Source: Eulemur rufifrons (Eukaryota; Chordata; Mammalia; Primates; Lemuridae). From it: a stretch of DNA of 64,000 nt. Both the position numbers and the translations under genes were made by a program. This document shows, piece by piece, positions 46,091 through 58,478 of this stretch. The stretch's first letter is position 1, and each line of letters begins with the position of its first letter. The stretch lies in the NCBI RefSeq assembly GCF_041146395.1, contig NC_090989.1:245510843-245574842 (forward strand). The letters run 5' to 3'. Under the pieces are notes generated by a model. The model made no database searches. It saw only the letters and a list, made by a program, of their open reading frames with translations, and was not told the origin of the DNA.

Positions 46091-48105
46091 AAGTTTGTTT
46101 CTATTTTGGTAACAAAATAAAATATATAAATCATTTTGACAAATTATAGATATTATTTCTTCCAGTTTTTTAGAGCAACTATACCTACGTGTCAATTATA
46201 TTTTTGTTGGCATTAACTGAGAAATATCTTCAAAGGTTTACAAAACACTCATAACTCATAAGAAAAAGGAATCTATATAAACAATATGAAAAATGTAAGA
46301 AATGCTTATTATGATATAAATAGGGAAAAACACATTTAACTTGTTTGGGCCCATTTTTTAATCCTTATGCTAATATCAAATATGTAATATCTATGCGTAT
46401 TTGTGGACTTTTCACAAAGTCATAACAGACTTTTTTCTTCACTAATTTGCCTGTGGAAAAGTGGTGACTTTTTGAAGTTAAACAATGCAACTTTTTCTTG
46501 TCAAGATGGTATAAGACCACACGGCCAAGCTGTATGAATTAGGAGTCCCTCTATATTTATAATGAATTTAGACTTTCAAGATCCAGGACCAACTAATCCC
46601 TCTTAATTTTCTCAGTTTCCTGTTGTCAACCAAATATGGGCCAGTATTAATGACAATTTTTTTTAAAATCCTTGAATATTCAACAGATAATTTAATGGTA
46701 ACTTAGAACATGAATGCAAGAGGACAAATTATACCCTGCAAGCTGAGCGAGCATCTACTATTCTTGGTGAATATAGCCAAAAAAAAAAAAAATTTAGAGA
46801 TGTTATTGGGCACCAAATGAAATAAAAGAACAGAGCTTCAAATAATACCTGTCAGAAGGGGGGAAGTGGCAGAGGGCGTCTTTCACAACTCCTGTGGCAG
46901 TGTACTGAAACAGAAAAGTACGAAGGGAAGACAGTACAGGAAGATTAAATATGATCTTGAACAGTGATGTCCCCAGAGATCTTAGGCTTTTTATTCTTCC
47001 AGACCTAAAAATTGTCAGGATTTTGAGTAAATCACAAAAGCAATTGTCATCGAGAACATTTGCAGCTGCTGGAACAACTATTTTAAGGCTAGAGAAGCTG
47101 GCAGGCTGAGTAAGTATTGCAGTAGGGAGTCAGTGAAATGAATAAGTATGGAGAATATAAAACACTGTTAAAGAGTAAGAGCTGCCACGTTTGAGGCAAT
47201 TCGGCCTCTGTGTTTACATTTATATAGAAGTCTGTTTATGGGAATGTTGTAATGTCTGCTTTTACCATTTTAATGCATGATGGTTGTTGCCACTGAGGGT
47301 ACTGAGAGGAAAATGATAGACCAGTTTCTAAGACAGACTCCAGGTTTAACTCTCTCGTAATTTTTCAAATGGCTCAGAGTTGAAATTTTTGTAGAGGGAA
47401 CTTCTGAATACCTAACAACCTCTAAGCCAAAAACATATATTTATATATATATACATGTTTTAAATGATGACTCTAGAAGCAATTGAGAGGGATGCACACA
47501 GACTCTTCCCAGAGTTTTGTCCTCACATCACTGTTCAGAATACTCATAGACCTAGGAAAGTGAAATCAGACTCCCCACTGATGTGGTGGACATCGTTCGT
47601 ACTCATAAACATTAGGCAAAGCAGCAGTTAGTAGTAATTTCACTATAACATTAACTTACCCATCCAGATGGGATTACATACTGTGGTATTCCTTTAGAAG
47701 CTAACTTATCTCTAAATATTACAAGCAAATGTTTAGCTGTCTCTTGATGTTTACTAACTTTTCATGGCTTTCATTTCTAACAAAAATTCCTATCAAAATT
47801 GATAGTTCAGTTTAGGCTTATTGTAGGTTGGGACCGGAGTTGCCTTTATGACGAAAATCATACTTCAAGGACATTCATACTATAGTTGACTTTATAACAA
47901 GGGAAATAATGTGGTTAATGAATAATATAACCAGATCAGCACTTTAATATGTGAATCAAAGCAAGGCCAAAATACTACATAGTTCAACAGCAGCATATCT
48001 TAACCACTTTTTTATTCATTTACCAAGTATTTAGTGAATATCTCCCTGGGACCATGCACTGGGGAGATATCACTGAATGAAAACGGAACATCCTGGTCAG
48101 CCCCT
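46091..48105. other. Unique AT-rich sequence
   Basis: About 2 kb without a recognised repeat. Contains ATATATTTATATATATATAC at 47437-47455. No gene is supported. Confidence 0.35.
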
Positions 48106-48107
48106 TT

Positions 48108-48455
48108 GCAATCCTTGCATCCTGGCTCTACCCTCATGCCTCTTCTCCAGACAATCACTGATCTGTTCTCTCTCCCTACAGGTTAGTCTGCATTTCCTAC
48201 AGTTTTGTCAATGATCTCATACAGTATGTATTCTTACATATATGGCTTCTTTCAAGAAGCACAATTATTTTAAAATTTATCCATATTGTTGTATGTATCA
48301 ACAGTTTGTTCTTCTTATTGCAGAGTAGTATTCCATTGTGTGAATACACCACAATTTGTTTTTCTGTTTACCTGCAATGGATATCTGGATTGCTTCCAGT
48401 TTGGGGCTACTACAAATAAAGCTTCTATACAGAAGCCTGGGTTTTAATTATACCT
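48108..48455 (-). mobile_element. Old L1M LINE 3' end
   Basis: Complement of an L1M end: CAATGATCTCATACAGTATG, GGCTTCTTTCAAGAAGCAC, GCAGAGTAGTATTCCATTGTGTG, ATACACCACAATTTG, GGATATCTGGATTGCTTCC, TTTGGGGCTACTACAAATAAAGC. Confidence 0.85.
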
Positions 48456-48789
48456 GAGTTGTAAGTATACAGGAGGAGAAATGGAGTTTAGAATAGAGAA
48501 ATCGGGTGGCTGTATTTTAGAATAAGCCTAATGCTACAGATAAGAGGTATAGGGATTTTCCTTTTAATCATCCTCCTTGTTGTTGGCAGGTACAAGGATA
48601 GGCTAATCTAAAGGCACAAAGAGGGTTTAATAGATACATTGGGAAGCCCTCCCAAAGGGCCCACATTCAAAGAAACTATTAACATCTGCATACACAAAGG
48701 CCCTGGAATCAACCTTCGGTTACTTCAGGAGAATGAATGTCTTGATCCATATATATTTGCTGCCCTCTTGAGTATACGGAACTCATCGG

Positions 48790-48905
48790 CTTTGTCTGAT
48801 GTCATCAGAAACCAGGGACTGTGCCTCATATATCACTGAATCCTCAGCCTCTATTGCCATACCTGGCACAAAGGATCACTCAGTAAATATTAGGAGAATG
48901 AAAGA
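48790..48905 (+). mobile_element. L2 LINE 3' end
   Basis: GGGACTGTGCCTCATATATCACTG, CCATACCTGGCACAAAGGATCAC, CAGTAAATATTAGGAGAATG. Followed by a GA-rich repeat. Confidence 0.8.
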
Positions 48906-48945
48906 AAGAAGGGAAAAGGGAAGGAGGGAGGGAGGGAGACAGATC
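48899..48945. repeat. GGGA/GAAA-rich simple repeat
   Basis: GAAAGAAAGAAGGG, then GGAAGGAGGGAGGGAGGGAG. Purine-rich. Confidence 0.9.
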
Positions 48946-49184
48946 ATAAATAAATAATGGACAAATCAATGAAGGTTGAGACATGGTAAATGAATATCTT
49001 CATCTAAATTGTTTATTTTGGCTGGGAGCACTGATAAAATCAGACAAATGCTATAAATACTTGTATAATATGGAAAACATTTTATGATGATTTCTATGAT
49101 CTGGAAATAGGAAGAAAACCCCATGTGTTTTGGTGGAATAACACTTTGTTCACACTTCCTTTTCTCTCTTCACCTTATATTAAA

Positions 49185-49310
49185 TAAAATAAAATACCTT
49201 AATAGAATCTTACTGGATAGTGAGCTCCAAAATATTAAGCATTAATATACCCTCAGTTCATAGTATAATGCCTGTTGATATTCAACAGCAGTTCAGGCTA
49301 AGCGAATCAC
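49185..49310 (+). mobile_element. L2 LINE 3'-end remnant
   Basis: TGGATAGTGAGCTCCAAAATA, CTCAGTTCATAGTATAATGCCTG, TTGATATTCAACAGC. Low identity. Confidence 0.5.
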
Positions 49311-49384
49311 AACAAATAACTAAAGGAAATCCCTTAAGGGTCACTGATCTTCCCCTGTCTCCTTAATGCAAGCTATACTCTATG

Positions 49385-49790
49385 ACAGGACTTCGTACTT
49401 CTCAAATTTCCTAAATTTGTTCATAATATTCTCTATCCAGAAAGCCCTTCCCACCCTCCCATCCTCCACATACATCCCCATTACAAATCCCACCTACCTT
49501 TAAAAACCCAACAGAAAAGCTACTTTGTACATGAAGGAATCTCTGAACTGTTTGACTGATGAGATTCCTTTCTCTAAATGCCCACATTAGTTTATTGTTT
49601 TTTCTTCTTCTATGGTCTTTATCCCATTAAGCCTTGTACTATGATTAGTCATGTATTTATTCTTACCTACTAAACCATAATATTCTTAGAGGATCTGTCT
49701 TATTCATCTCTGTATTTTCTCTAGTGGCTTTCAAAATGACTTGAAAATAGTAAGGGCTTAATAAATGTTAACTGAACAAATAGATCAATA
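49385..49790 (+). mobile_element. L2 LINE, ~400 bp
   Basis: Sense L2: TATCCAGAAAGCCCTTCCCACCC, CAAATCCCACCTACC, CTGACTGATGAGATTCC-like middle, TATTCTTAGAGGATCTGTCTTATTC, and the end AGTAAGGGCTTAATAAATG. Confidence 0.82.
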
Positions 49791-50139
49791 AATAAAAGAA
49801 TGTAAACTTTCTAGTGTTTACATTATATGACTGTTGGAAAGGAAGATAATTTCCTCATATTTTTCACCCATTGTTCCTACTTTAATGTGAGAAAGCCCCA
49901 GCTGCATTACATATACTTTGGGGCAAACGCTATGGGTAAATCCTATTGAAATAGAAATGTGATTTTGATATGCCAAGTTATAAGTTACCAACTATTTAGT
50001 TGTAATTAATCCAGGTAATTAGCTAACTCCCTAGGAGGATCCTGAGAGAATAAACATGGGTCAGGCAAGTTTTGATGGGAAGGACTACAAGGCAGAAGAG
50101 TCCCAGCACATTTATAAAGACAAACAATGGGATATCTGG

Positions 50140-50163
50140 CAGAAAAAAAAAAAAAAAAAAGGG
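50140..50163. repeat. A-run
   Basis: An A-run of about 19 followed by GGGTTTT. No element body directly upstream is recognised, so it is treated as a simple repeat. Confidence 0.75.
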
Positions 50164-50379
50164 TTTTATTCTCCTGGATTTAGACTTAGAATGTTATGGG
50201 ATAGCTAGAAAAAATATATAAAATGAAAAAAGATGGAAAGAAAGAATAATGCTAAAAGTAGCACGGTTAAATTTATAATTCTGCCTATGGTCACCCTGAC
50301 ATAAACAAACATCTGAGCTCAACTTATAATCTTGTATATTTCGTGCAGAGAGAAAAACATGTCCCTATTTTTTTTATTT

Positions 50380-51362
50380 TGCCATAGAAGTACAAATGTC
50401 TGCTTTTAAGTATGACAAAGTAATTTGCTACAAGTAAATGCCCCAATGAGGACAACTAGAAAAGACAGATAATTGACAAGAATCATGGTATTAAACCACA
50501 AAATGTAAAAGCAACAAAGACTAGCGGAAATAAAATGTTTAAGATCACAGAACCTTCAGAAGTGAGATGAAGATCTGAAGCTGCACTTTCCCCAGCAGCA
50601 TTTGCCATTTCTGGGCATTGCCTAGAGGTTTAGAATCCAGGGGCCACTGCAGAGAGACAAAGAAACCCGCAGAGATTTGATGGTTGACCAGATCTATCAT
50701 GACAAAATCATATAGACTTGAAGTGCCTCAAACATACTTCTTGTCTCCCCCTTATCACATTTGTTAAATATGAAGTCACACGTGACTTGAGGCCAAAGAG
50801 CTAAATTAAAAACCTCTGAAAAGCAGAACAGAGATTTCTGTGGTAGTTGGTACTGAGAAGTCAAAGATCTGTCAGGTTTTCATTCAACAGATATGACTTT
50901 AGAAACTAAGGACAACCAAAAGTAAAATGCATCTCGCCAAAACCACAACCCAGTTTCCAGTCTCTCATTAGACTAAAGTCATCACTGTATCCTTCCTTCC
51001 TCCCCTGCCTAGCGAGACAGGATAAGTTATCTCTGATGAAAAATAATAGCATGTGGAGCCTCTGCAGATTTTTATATAGTATCTAACATGCAATCAAAAA
51101 TTATCAGCATATGAAGAGATAAGATCATATGACTAATAACAAAGGGAAAATAAAAATCAACACCAGAAGCAGACCTATAGATGATCCAATTAAAGAAGTT
51201 AGGAGGAAAGAACTTTAAAATAAATATGATTTGTTTTAGAAAAGTTGGAAAGATGAGTAAAGTAAATGAAAGGACAAAGAATTTCAAAAAAGAATTACAA
51301 ATTTTTAAATATTCAAATGGACATTGTAGGGCCGAAAAATACAATTGAAATTAAGGGTTCAA
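50380..51362 (+). mobile_element. Old L1M LINE, 5' UTR/ORF1-like part
   Basis: Near its right end it reads AAAGAAGTTAGGAGGAAAGAACTTTAAAATAAATATGATTTG, AGTAAATGAAAGGACAAAGAATTTC, AAAAAAGAATTACAAATTTTT, CAAATGGACATTGTAGGGCC. This is the sequence order of the L1M/HAL1 5' region. The left part (50380-50900) is assigned by position and the CCTTCCTCCCCTGCCTAG-type 5' UTR blocks, with less certainty. Confidence 0.6.
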
Positions 51363-51697
51363 GGCCGGGCGCGGTGGCTCACGCCTGTAATCCTAGCACT
51401 CTGGGAGGCCGAGGCGGGTGGATTGCTCAAGGTCAGGAGTTCGAGACCAGCCTGAGCGAGACCCCGTCTCTACTAAAAATAGAAAGACATTATATGGACA
51501 ACTAAAAATCTATATAGAAAAAATTAGCCGGGCATAGTGGCGCATGCCTGTAGTCCCAGCTACTCGGGAGGCTGAGGCAGTAGGATCGCTTAAGCCGAGG
51601 AGTCTGAGGTTGCTGTGAGCTAAGCTGACGCCACGGCACTCACTCTAGCCTGGGCAACAAAGTGAGACTCTGTCTCAACAAAAAAAAAAAAAAAAAA
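51363..51697 (+). mobile_element. Lemur-type Alu inserted in L1M
   Basis: Full-length dimer with GGCCGGGCGCGGTGGCTCACG, a 6-bp deletion in the left arm (CCTGAGCGAGACCCCG lacking the AAGAGC seen elsewhere), linker TAGAAAGACATTATATGG, right arm ending GGCACTCACTCTAGCC and an A-run. Perfect 16-bp duplication GAAATTAAGGGTTCAA at 51347-51362 and 51698-51713. Confidence 0.96.
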
Positions 51698-51713
51698 GAA
51701 ATTAAGGGTTCAA

Positions 51714-53055
51714 AGAATGTGTGAATAGCATATTGGACAAAAGAGAACACAAGAAGTATGACCTGAAAGGTTAATAGGACATATATAACTGATACTTCGA
51801 GAGAAAAGAATGAAATAAAAAATCAGAAAATATAAGTGGTATCATCAGAGTTCTAGGAGGATAGGAGAGATAGAACATAGGAATAAAGAAAGATATGAAC
51901 AGATAATGGCCTTAAATTTTCCAAAACCGATTAAAAAAAAAAAAAAAAAAAACCCACAGATTTGAGAAGCTCAGCAGAGATTAACCAGATTGTTTTAAAA
52001 TGTCATCTGCCCACATCATAGTCAAACTACTAAACACAGAAATAGATCTTTACGACAGCCAGAGAGGAAAAATAAAATCTTTGTGACCTTCAAAGGAGCA
52101 ACAAGAAGTCTGAAAACTAATTTCTCAAAAGAAATAATGTAAGCAAAAAGTGAAATCAACATCTTTGTAATTCTGAAAGGAAATTATTGCCAACCCATAG
52201 AATTCTGTGCCCAGCAAAATTATCATTCAAAATTGATGATAAAATAAATATATTATTGAAGAAACAAAAACTGAGAGAATTCGTCACTAATAGTCCTGAA
52301 ATACAAGAAATAATAAAAAGAAATTTTCAGGTAGAAGAAAAATGATCTCAAATAGAAACATGGAAATGAAGAGAAATTAAGAGAATGGAAAATTTATATA
52401 TGTACATAAATGTAAATTATTCAAATATAATTAGTATTAATTTTTAAATTTTAAAATATAATTGAAATTAAAATGCATTAAGAAATTAGAAGGTTAAATG
52501 GAGTTAGAGGAATTTAAGATTCCAGTATTATCAGGGCATTGAAAATGTATTAATATGTATTATGCTATAATAAATTAAGAATTATTTCAGTAATCTTCAG
52601 GGTAACAACTTTTAAACCAACTATACTGGTAGTTACATTAAACAAAAATAGATTACATACTCAAAATAAAACTAATATTAGAATATTGGATTTACAAAAT
52701 ATTCTGCTTAAAAGAGAAACAGCATTAAATACGAGAACACAGAAAGATTAAAAGTAAAACTAGGAAAAAATACATGCCACGAAAATATTAAACAAATTAA
52801 AGATAATATAACTATACAAATATTAGGTAAATTATACCTGAAGACAAGAAACCATTATTAGAGATTTTTGAAGGACTTTAAAATAAAGGATAAATTAGTC
52901 AATCACAAGAAAAATAGCACAGTCCTAAATCTGTATTCCCTCAATAACAGAGTTTCAAAATATATGCTTAAAATTGTCAGAACCTTCCACAAAATAAACA
53001 AATCTAAATATACTAGCAAATTTTAAAACATTTCTCTGAATAGGTGATAAAAGAA
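51714..53055 (+). mobile_element. Old L1M LINE, continuation to ORF2 endonuclease
   Basis: Sense L1M: GCCCAGCAAAATTATC, CAAAAACTGAGAGAATTCGTCAC, AGAAATTTTCAGGTAGAAG, and later CACAGAAAGATTAAAAGTAAAACTAGG, CCTCAATAACAGAGTTTCAAAATATATGC. With the part before the Alu this is about 2.3 kb of the 5' half of one old L1. A 19-base A-run lies at 51932-51951. No intact frame. Confidence 0.65.
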
Positions 53056-53269
53056 GCAAATAAAAATCCACAAGACAGGTGGAGAGAAAGGTTTTGGTAA
53101 AAGAATCCTAAAAAGTGGAAATTGTTCACTAGAAAAGTAGCACAGTATATTGAATACTAATACATTTTCCTTATAATATTTTTTATGGTTTTCACACACA
53201 TGCCTTTCTTGTTGGCTATACATGGGGAAGTCATACAAAATGAACCCATCCCATTTTCCTGATAGCCTT

Positions 53270-53565
53270 TGAAATGTTTGAATTCTGGTTGTATCCCCAT
53301 TGTCAGGTTTTACCCATCATTACTCATTTAACATAATTTTGAGTTTCATTTCCATTCTAGTCAACCATCTCCACTGGTCTACACCTTTCATAAATTGCAT
53401 TTACCGCAATATGATCCAATACTCCCAGCTATTCTCTGACTAGTGCTGAGTAGAGCAGAATTCTTGTCCCTCTTTCTGGGTACTAGGGCAGAAGAACATA
53501 TTTGTTTTCTCAGAGGTTTAATCATATTATTGACTGACATTGAGTGTACTGTTGAGGAAATCTCC
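53270..53565 (+). mobile_element. L3/CR1-like LINE remnant
   Basis: CAATATGATCCAATACTCCCAGC, TTCTCTGACTAGTGCTGAGTAGAGCAGAATTC, TTGTCCCTCTTTCTGGGTACTAGG fit the CR1-class 3' region that in consensus has TGGTCTGACCAGGGCAGAGTACAG and a following GACACTATGC block. Diverged, as expected for a very old family. Confidence 0.5.
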
Positions 53566-53689
53566 TAAAATCTTGTACTTATTCTCATGAAGTTATATTT
53601 CCGTTACCCTACAATTATATTAGACCTAAGGATGAGCTCTAGATTTATCTCAATTATTTTTTAATAGGGATGTACTTATTGCACAAAAA

Positions 53690-54795
53690 CACCCAACTCA
53701 TGTTTGGGAAAATTTGGAAGTTTCCACATTCCTATTCTGTTATATATTATGACCATATCATCCACTTCTACATAAACAAAATAAAGTGGAAAACTAGCAA
53801 TGAGAAATCACCCACCACAGAAGAAAATGGAGAGAAGGAATACATTATTCATATTCTTTTTTTTCTTAATTTACCAAACAAATATCAATTCTCTGCTTAG
53901 TTTACCTGTATATACACAGCTTGAAAAAGAATTCTAATGTAAGTGAATAAAGCTGTGAATAGAATTGTTTTTTGATCAACCAGCATGCATTAAGCTGTTG
54001 CAGAGCAGTATACTAGATACTGTATCACACCTTGCTTTGCTTTAGCTAAGAGTATGCAATTCAAGTTTTCCATCCTTTATACTGAGTCTACTAATTGCTT
54101 TTATTTTGTATTCTTTTTGTCACATCACATTTTTCAACTTTACTAATAAAATGTTGAAGAAAACCATAGAATACTACAAATGAGATCTGTACCATTTTAT
54201 TAATAGCATTTAACTTTGGCTGTTAAACTATTAACATATAATAAAAAAGCTGCAATATTGCATTAGCAGGAAAAATGTATTCCAGTGAATAATAATAAAC
54301 CATTCACAATTTACTAGGAGCTCAATTTAGCCCAAATTATATTGTTAACAATATGCCTGGTTTATTCCCATGAAATTTAAAAAACCACTCTCAAGAATTA
54401 ACATAAAATACCTTATGCTGTTTAAGTACACTATAACTCATAGATGGAATGGGCAATAGAAATTGCCAAAATTAACACTTAAGCCAGTCTTGTCAGAATA
54501 GCTATCGATGTATAAGCCTTACAAAATATATGCCCATTGCCTTTCTTCTATCTATATGTCCCCATTTGTACTCGGGTTGTATTTATGGTGGTGAAGTGAA
54601 ATATATCATATTGACTCTATTTAGACATATACGGTGTTTTATAGGCTCAATGGTCCACCCATAAAATTAACAGAGTTTGATTATATCATTACAAGTAATT
54701 GTAGCAATAGTCTTAAAATGGGAAGCAGCTCTAACAAAACATTTCTCTCTTTGCAGAAATCCTCTTTACGCATTCCTTGACAATAATCATAAGAA
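53690..54795. other. Unique AT-rich sequence
   Basis: No recognised element. A 76-codon frame at 53670 has no domain. Confidence 0.35.
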
Positions 54796-54799
54796 ATGC

Positions 54800-54955
54800 T
54801 CACACTTTCTGAGTTCTTACTATGCATTACTTTACATCCATGAAAATGTCTGAGGTAGGCACTGAGACACAGGATCATAGAATAACTGCTCTGTCATCTT
54901 TCAGCTAATAAGGGACAAAGACAGAGCCAGAAGAGCATCTAGACACTCTAGTGAG
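54800..54955 (-). mobile_element. MIR SINE remnant
   Basis: Complement of MIR: GAGTTCTTACTATGCATTACTTTACATCC, CTGAGGTAGGCACTGAGACAC, CTAATAAGGGACAAAGACAG. Confidence 0.6.
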
Positions 54956-55059
54956 TGTCTAGCAGATTTCTTGTGCTTATCCATTATTATTTGACAGCTA
55001 TTTAGTATCTGTGGTTAGGTAGTCCCTACTTAAGCAATTCTGAAAAGAGGATGTTCATT

Positions 55060-55565
55060 TTCTCTCTAGGCCATCCATGGTATTTTTGGACATTTCCTGT
55101 TCAGCAAGTCCTTCCTCATACTGAATTTGTTTGACTGACATTTATACTTCTTGGTCCTGGATCAATCCCTTGGAGTAGCACAAAATAAATCAAATTCCTC
55201 TACTCATGATATACCTTCAAATATACAAAAAGAACAACCACATTTCCTCCAAACTGCTTTTTCTCAAACTAAACATTTCCCAATTCTTTCAACATTTTTT
55301 TATTATCACATAGTTCCTAGCCTTACCATATTCTGATTGCTCTCTCCTGACTACAATTGTTTGTCAACAACCATTTTAAGTTTCGGCATTGAAACTAAAG
55401 AGCAGTATTTCAAATATGAGTTGACCATTAGAAACTGTACTGGGATTCTACCCTCCCTTGTCCTTGTCTCGGGGTAGACCAGAGAACCTTAGCATTTCTG
55501 ATTGAATGTTATAATATTTCCTCTGGCTTTCTGAAAGCAACCAGCAAATCTACGAAATGCATAGC
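55060..55565 (+). mobile_element. L3/CR1 LINE
   Basis: Longer L3-like copy: TTGGACATTTCCTGTTCAGCAAGTCCTTCCTC, ACTGAATTTGTTTGACTG, GGTCCTGGATCAATCCC, AAACTAAACATTTCCCAATTCTTTCAAC, and CAGTATTTCAAATATGAGTTGACC. The order is that of the CR1/L3 3' end (TTGGACATTTCTTGTTC...CAGGCTAAACATCCCCAGTTCC...GTGGTCTGACC). L3 was active before the mammalian radiation. Confidence 0.65.
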
Positions 55566-56404
55566 ATAATAATATGAACGTGTTCTTTACAGTCTGCTTT
55601 AATTAAATGGTAATGATAAAATGTGTGGCTCAATTTATAGCACATGCACTTCAAGATGAGTGTTTAGCAGTAAGCCACTTCCCTAATGAGTGAGCCTAGA
55701 TAGCTGCTTACGCTTTCCGTGTTGCTGAATGTCATTTTAGATCCAGAGACCTGAGAAATTCAGGCCAAACGCTGCATGCATGGTAATAGTCAACTGTAGT
55801 ACAGAATGTAGCAGACACTCAGTCATATTACTATCTCATCTTCACCTTGAAATCAAGAAAAGTCTCTAGATTATTGGGTCAATTCTTCCCAAGCCTGTGC
55901 TTGAATGGTTTATTTATTTTAATATAAATCATGGACTGTGTACTTATCTTAGCAAATTTTATCTTTTAGTTTAGTTGTGACTCTGAATCCTTGCTTGGTC
56001 ATCCAGGACATTAGCTCTCCCTCACAGAGCAGTGGCATTCTCAGATTTGTTACGCATGCTATCTTTATCATTTCCAAAAGACTTGATAGGAAAGGTGGGA
56101 AGCAGAACCAAGTGGTCCTACAGTATCTTACAGCACAGCCACTGAAGCAGCACCTGGCCCAGCAAAGTCACCAGGGCATAGAACAGCATAGTAAGGGAAA
56201 TGGGAAACAGCGTTGGTACAAACTCTGGAGACCAAATGGAGATTCCACACAGTATTATCAGACCACTACATACACTACCAGCCCAGACTGCATGTTCTCT
56301 GTCTTTGGCACCTCTTAAAAAAGAAAAAAATAAGACTTCAGAAATCAGTAACCCAAAAACATTTAAGTCTTGTCAAGATGTTCTAATGAAAAGTTTATTA
56401 TGTT
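55566..56404. other. Unique sequence
   Basis: A 113-codon frame (55977-56318) and an overlapping 69-codon frame in another frame show no domain I know. Treated as chance. Confidence 0.3.
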
Positions 56405-56645
56405 CCTGAATAATGGTAATAGTAATAATAGTCCCCATTAAGTGTTTACTCTGAGTCAGGCCCTTTATTTGAGCTACTTCTTTCAATCTTACCAACACCC
56501 TGCTGAGGAAGATTTTATTATTATGTACAAAAGAGGAAACTAAGCTACTTGCCCAGGATCCCACAGATGGAAAGAGCAAACTCAAGACTCATATCCAGCA
56601 GCCTGTCTCCGGAGCTGGCACTCTGTGACATTCTTCCAGACTATT
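56405..56645 (-). mobile_element. MIR SINE, nearly full length
   Basis: Complement of MIR: AATAATAGTCCCCATTAAGTG, GAGTCAGGCCCTTTATTTGAGC, TCTTACCAACACCCTGCTGAGG, GTACAAAAGAGGAAACTAAGC, ACTTGCCCAGGATCCCACAGATGG, AGCCTGTCTCCGGAGCTGGC. Confidence 0.85.
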
Positions 56646-57551
56646 ATTCCATCCTAAAAGAGGCAATTTCCAGTTCCTATATTTCTTCCTGATAATTATT
56701 GCAACCATAGTTTTATTCTGATCTATTTTTGCAGTTTAACACACATCTAGAGCATTTACCTTAATGTTATGACCTAGTAAGCCCATTACCTTCTTGAGTC
56801 TCTGAATATTTCTTCTTTCTTAAGCTTAATACCCTGTATATTTCATTACTGAAGTCCAACCTTGTTCATTTGTCAATGCATTAAGCATGTATGATATTCT
56901 CAGCCTATGCTAGGAGTTTGGGTAATGTCCAATGCTAAATATGAAAATGCTTTTGATTTGTTAATAAAGATCCTAATTATACATTCAACAGGGAGAACAA
57001 AGATCTAAACAAAATTGTTCACAATGAATTATGAAATTGTATATCTAGTCTATACTTAAAGGAGGAGAGCTTAACTCCCAAACATATATATTTCATATGT
57101 TTAAAGTCACTCTGTATATAGAAATAAAAGGGATCAGGAAAGCTATAGGTATCCTGTGAGGAAACTATCTTGTAATTTTCCTTGAAACATTCTATTACAA
57201 ATTAAAGGTACTACAAAGCTGCACAAAGGGAAAGAGCAAACAGACTAACCGAGTTCTGCAGTAGGTTTGCAGATTTGGTGACACAACTTCAAGAAAATCC
57301 TCTCAACCATCAAACAAACAAAAAATAAGGTTATATAGAAGCTTTACCCAGGAAACACTTCCAGACATAATTGTCTGATCCAGACTGCCCAAACCTCTCA
57401 CTAGTCATGGCTGTTTCCACTATACTTCAGGGACTTTCTTGTTGAATCAAATGTTCCCTGATCACCAAAACTTCAGTTTGTAAGCCTGAAGGCAACCAGA
57501 GAATCATTCAGAGCCTCACATGGTTACCTAATTCTCTCTAGGCTCTTGTGA

Positions 57552-57606
57552 TGTGGGGGCGGGGGGTGGGGGAAACAGCAGGGAGAGATGGGGGGGGGGG
57601 AGGGAG
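57552..57606 (+). repeat. Very G-rich tract
   Basis: Runs of G: GTGGGGGCGGGGGGTGGGGG, a short gap, then GGGAGAGATGG and ten Gs, AGGGAG. At least four G-runs of three or more with short loops. Candidate G-quadruplex on the plus strand. The 64-codon frame at 57588 begins in this low-complexity DNA. Confidence 0.9.
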
Positions 57607-57729
57607 AGAAGAGCACACTGCAAGATAAGCCCATAAGCCCAGAGCCCAACACACCTTGCACTTCACCAGCACCAGAGCAAGCCTGGTTCCCCCAGGATTG
57701 CTCCTGGAGTAATTCCCCAGAGATCGTTA

Positions 57730-57746
57730 AAAAAAAAAAAAAAAAG
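57730..57746. repeat. A-run
   Basis: A-run of 17 after GATCGTTA. It could be the tail of a retroposed sequence (57605-57730 is less AT-rich), but I do not recognise a source. Confidence 0.5.
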
Positions 57747-58279
57747 TACTATCCCTGTCCATTTTTCTTAGGAATGCATTAATGTGTGGGTTTTCAGAGA
57801 TGTATGCATAGAAAGAGGAGGACATCTAGGAAGCAAGACAGAGAGTTGGCATCAGTCAACTTTCAGCTTTTCCCCTTAATGGTGTTAGCATACCTCTCCA
57901 TGACCAACTGTGTGAGTCACAATTTGAAATTATCTCTTTCTAGGCGGCAGAAGAGGTGTTCTTGCCCTGTATTGAGATGGTTCCACTAAAAATTGATATT
58001 GTTCACTCCACTCTTCCCCCACTACTGACTTAGCTTCCAGACCCAGCTCAGATGCTAAGGAGACTGAAAAGGTTTTTCTTAAAGAGTAAACATAATTCCG
58101 TGTCAAACCACCACCAGCTTTTCAATGCACAGGACTGAGTTGTGGCTGCTTTCTATCCCTAACCAGGGAAGAGGAGAGGTGAGCTACTACCACCCCATTT
58201 CATCAATGAAAACTTTATTCATCATATTTTAGCCAAGATGACTTTCTACATGGAAGGAGAATAAAATGATCACAACTGT

Positions 58280-58478
58280 TTATATGGGTATTTACTAAGC
58301 TCCAGACATGGCCTCCGAAGATCCTCATAACCACATCCAACCTATGAGGAAAGCACCACCATAAGCCCCATGTTTCCAATAAAGAAACTGAGACTCAGAG
58401 ATGTCAAGGATTTTGTTTAAGGTCACACAGTTACTAAGTGAATGGACTTTAATTGGAACTAGACTTCACTAATGGCAG
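58280..58478 (-). mobile_element. MIR SINE
   Basis: Complement of MIR: ATTTACTAAGCTCCAGACATGGC, ATCCTCATAACCACATCC, CCATGTTTCCAATAAAGAAACTGAGACTCAGAG, AAGGTCACACAGTTACTAAGTG. Confidence 0.88.

Noticed and set aside
55977..56409. 113-codon frame as a pseudogene of a cellular protein
   Set aside because: I could not match it to any family, and an overlapping second frame is equally open.
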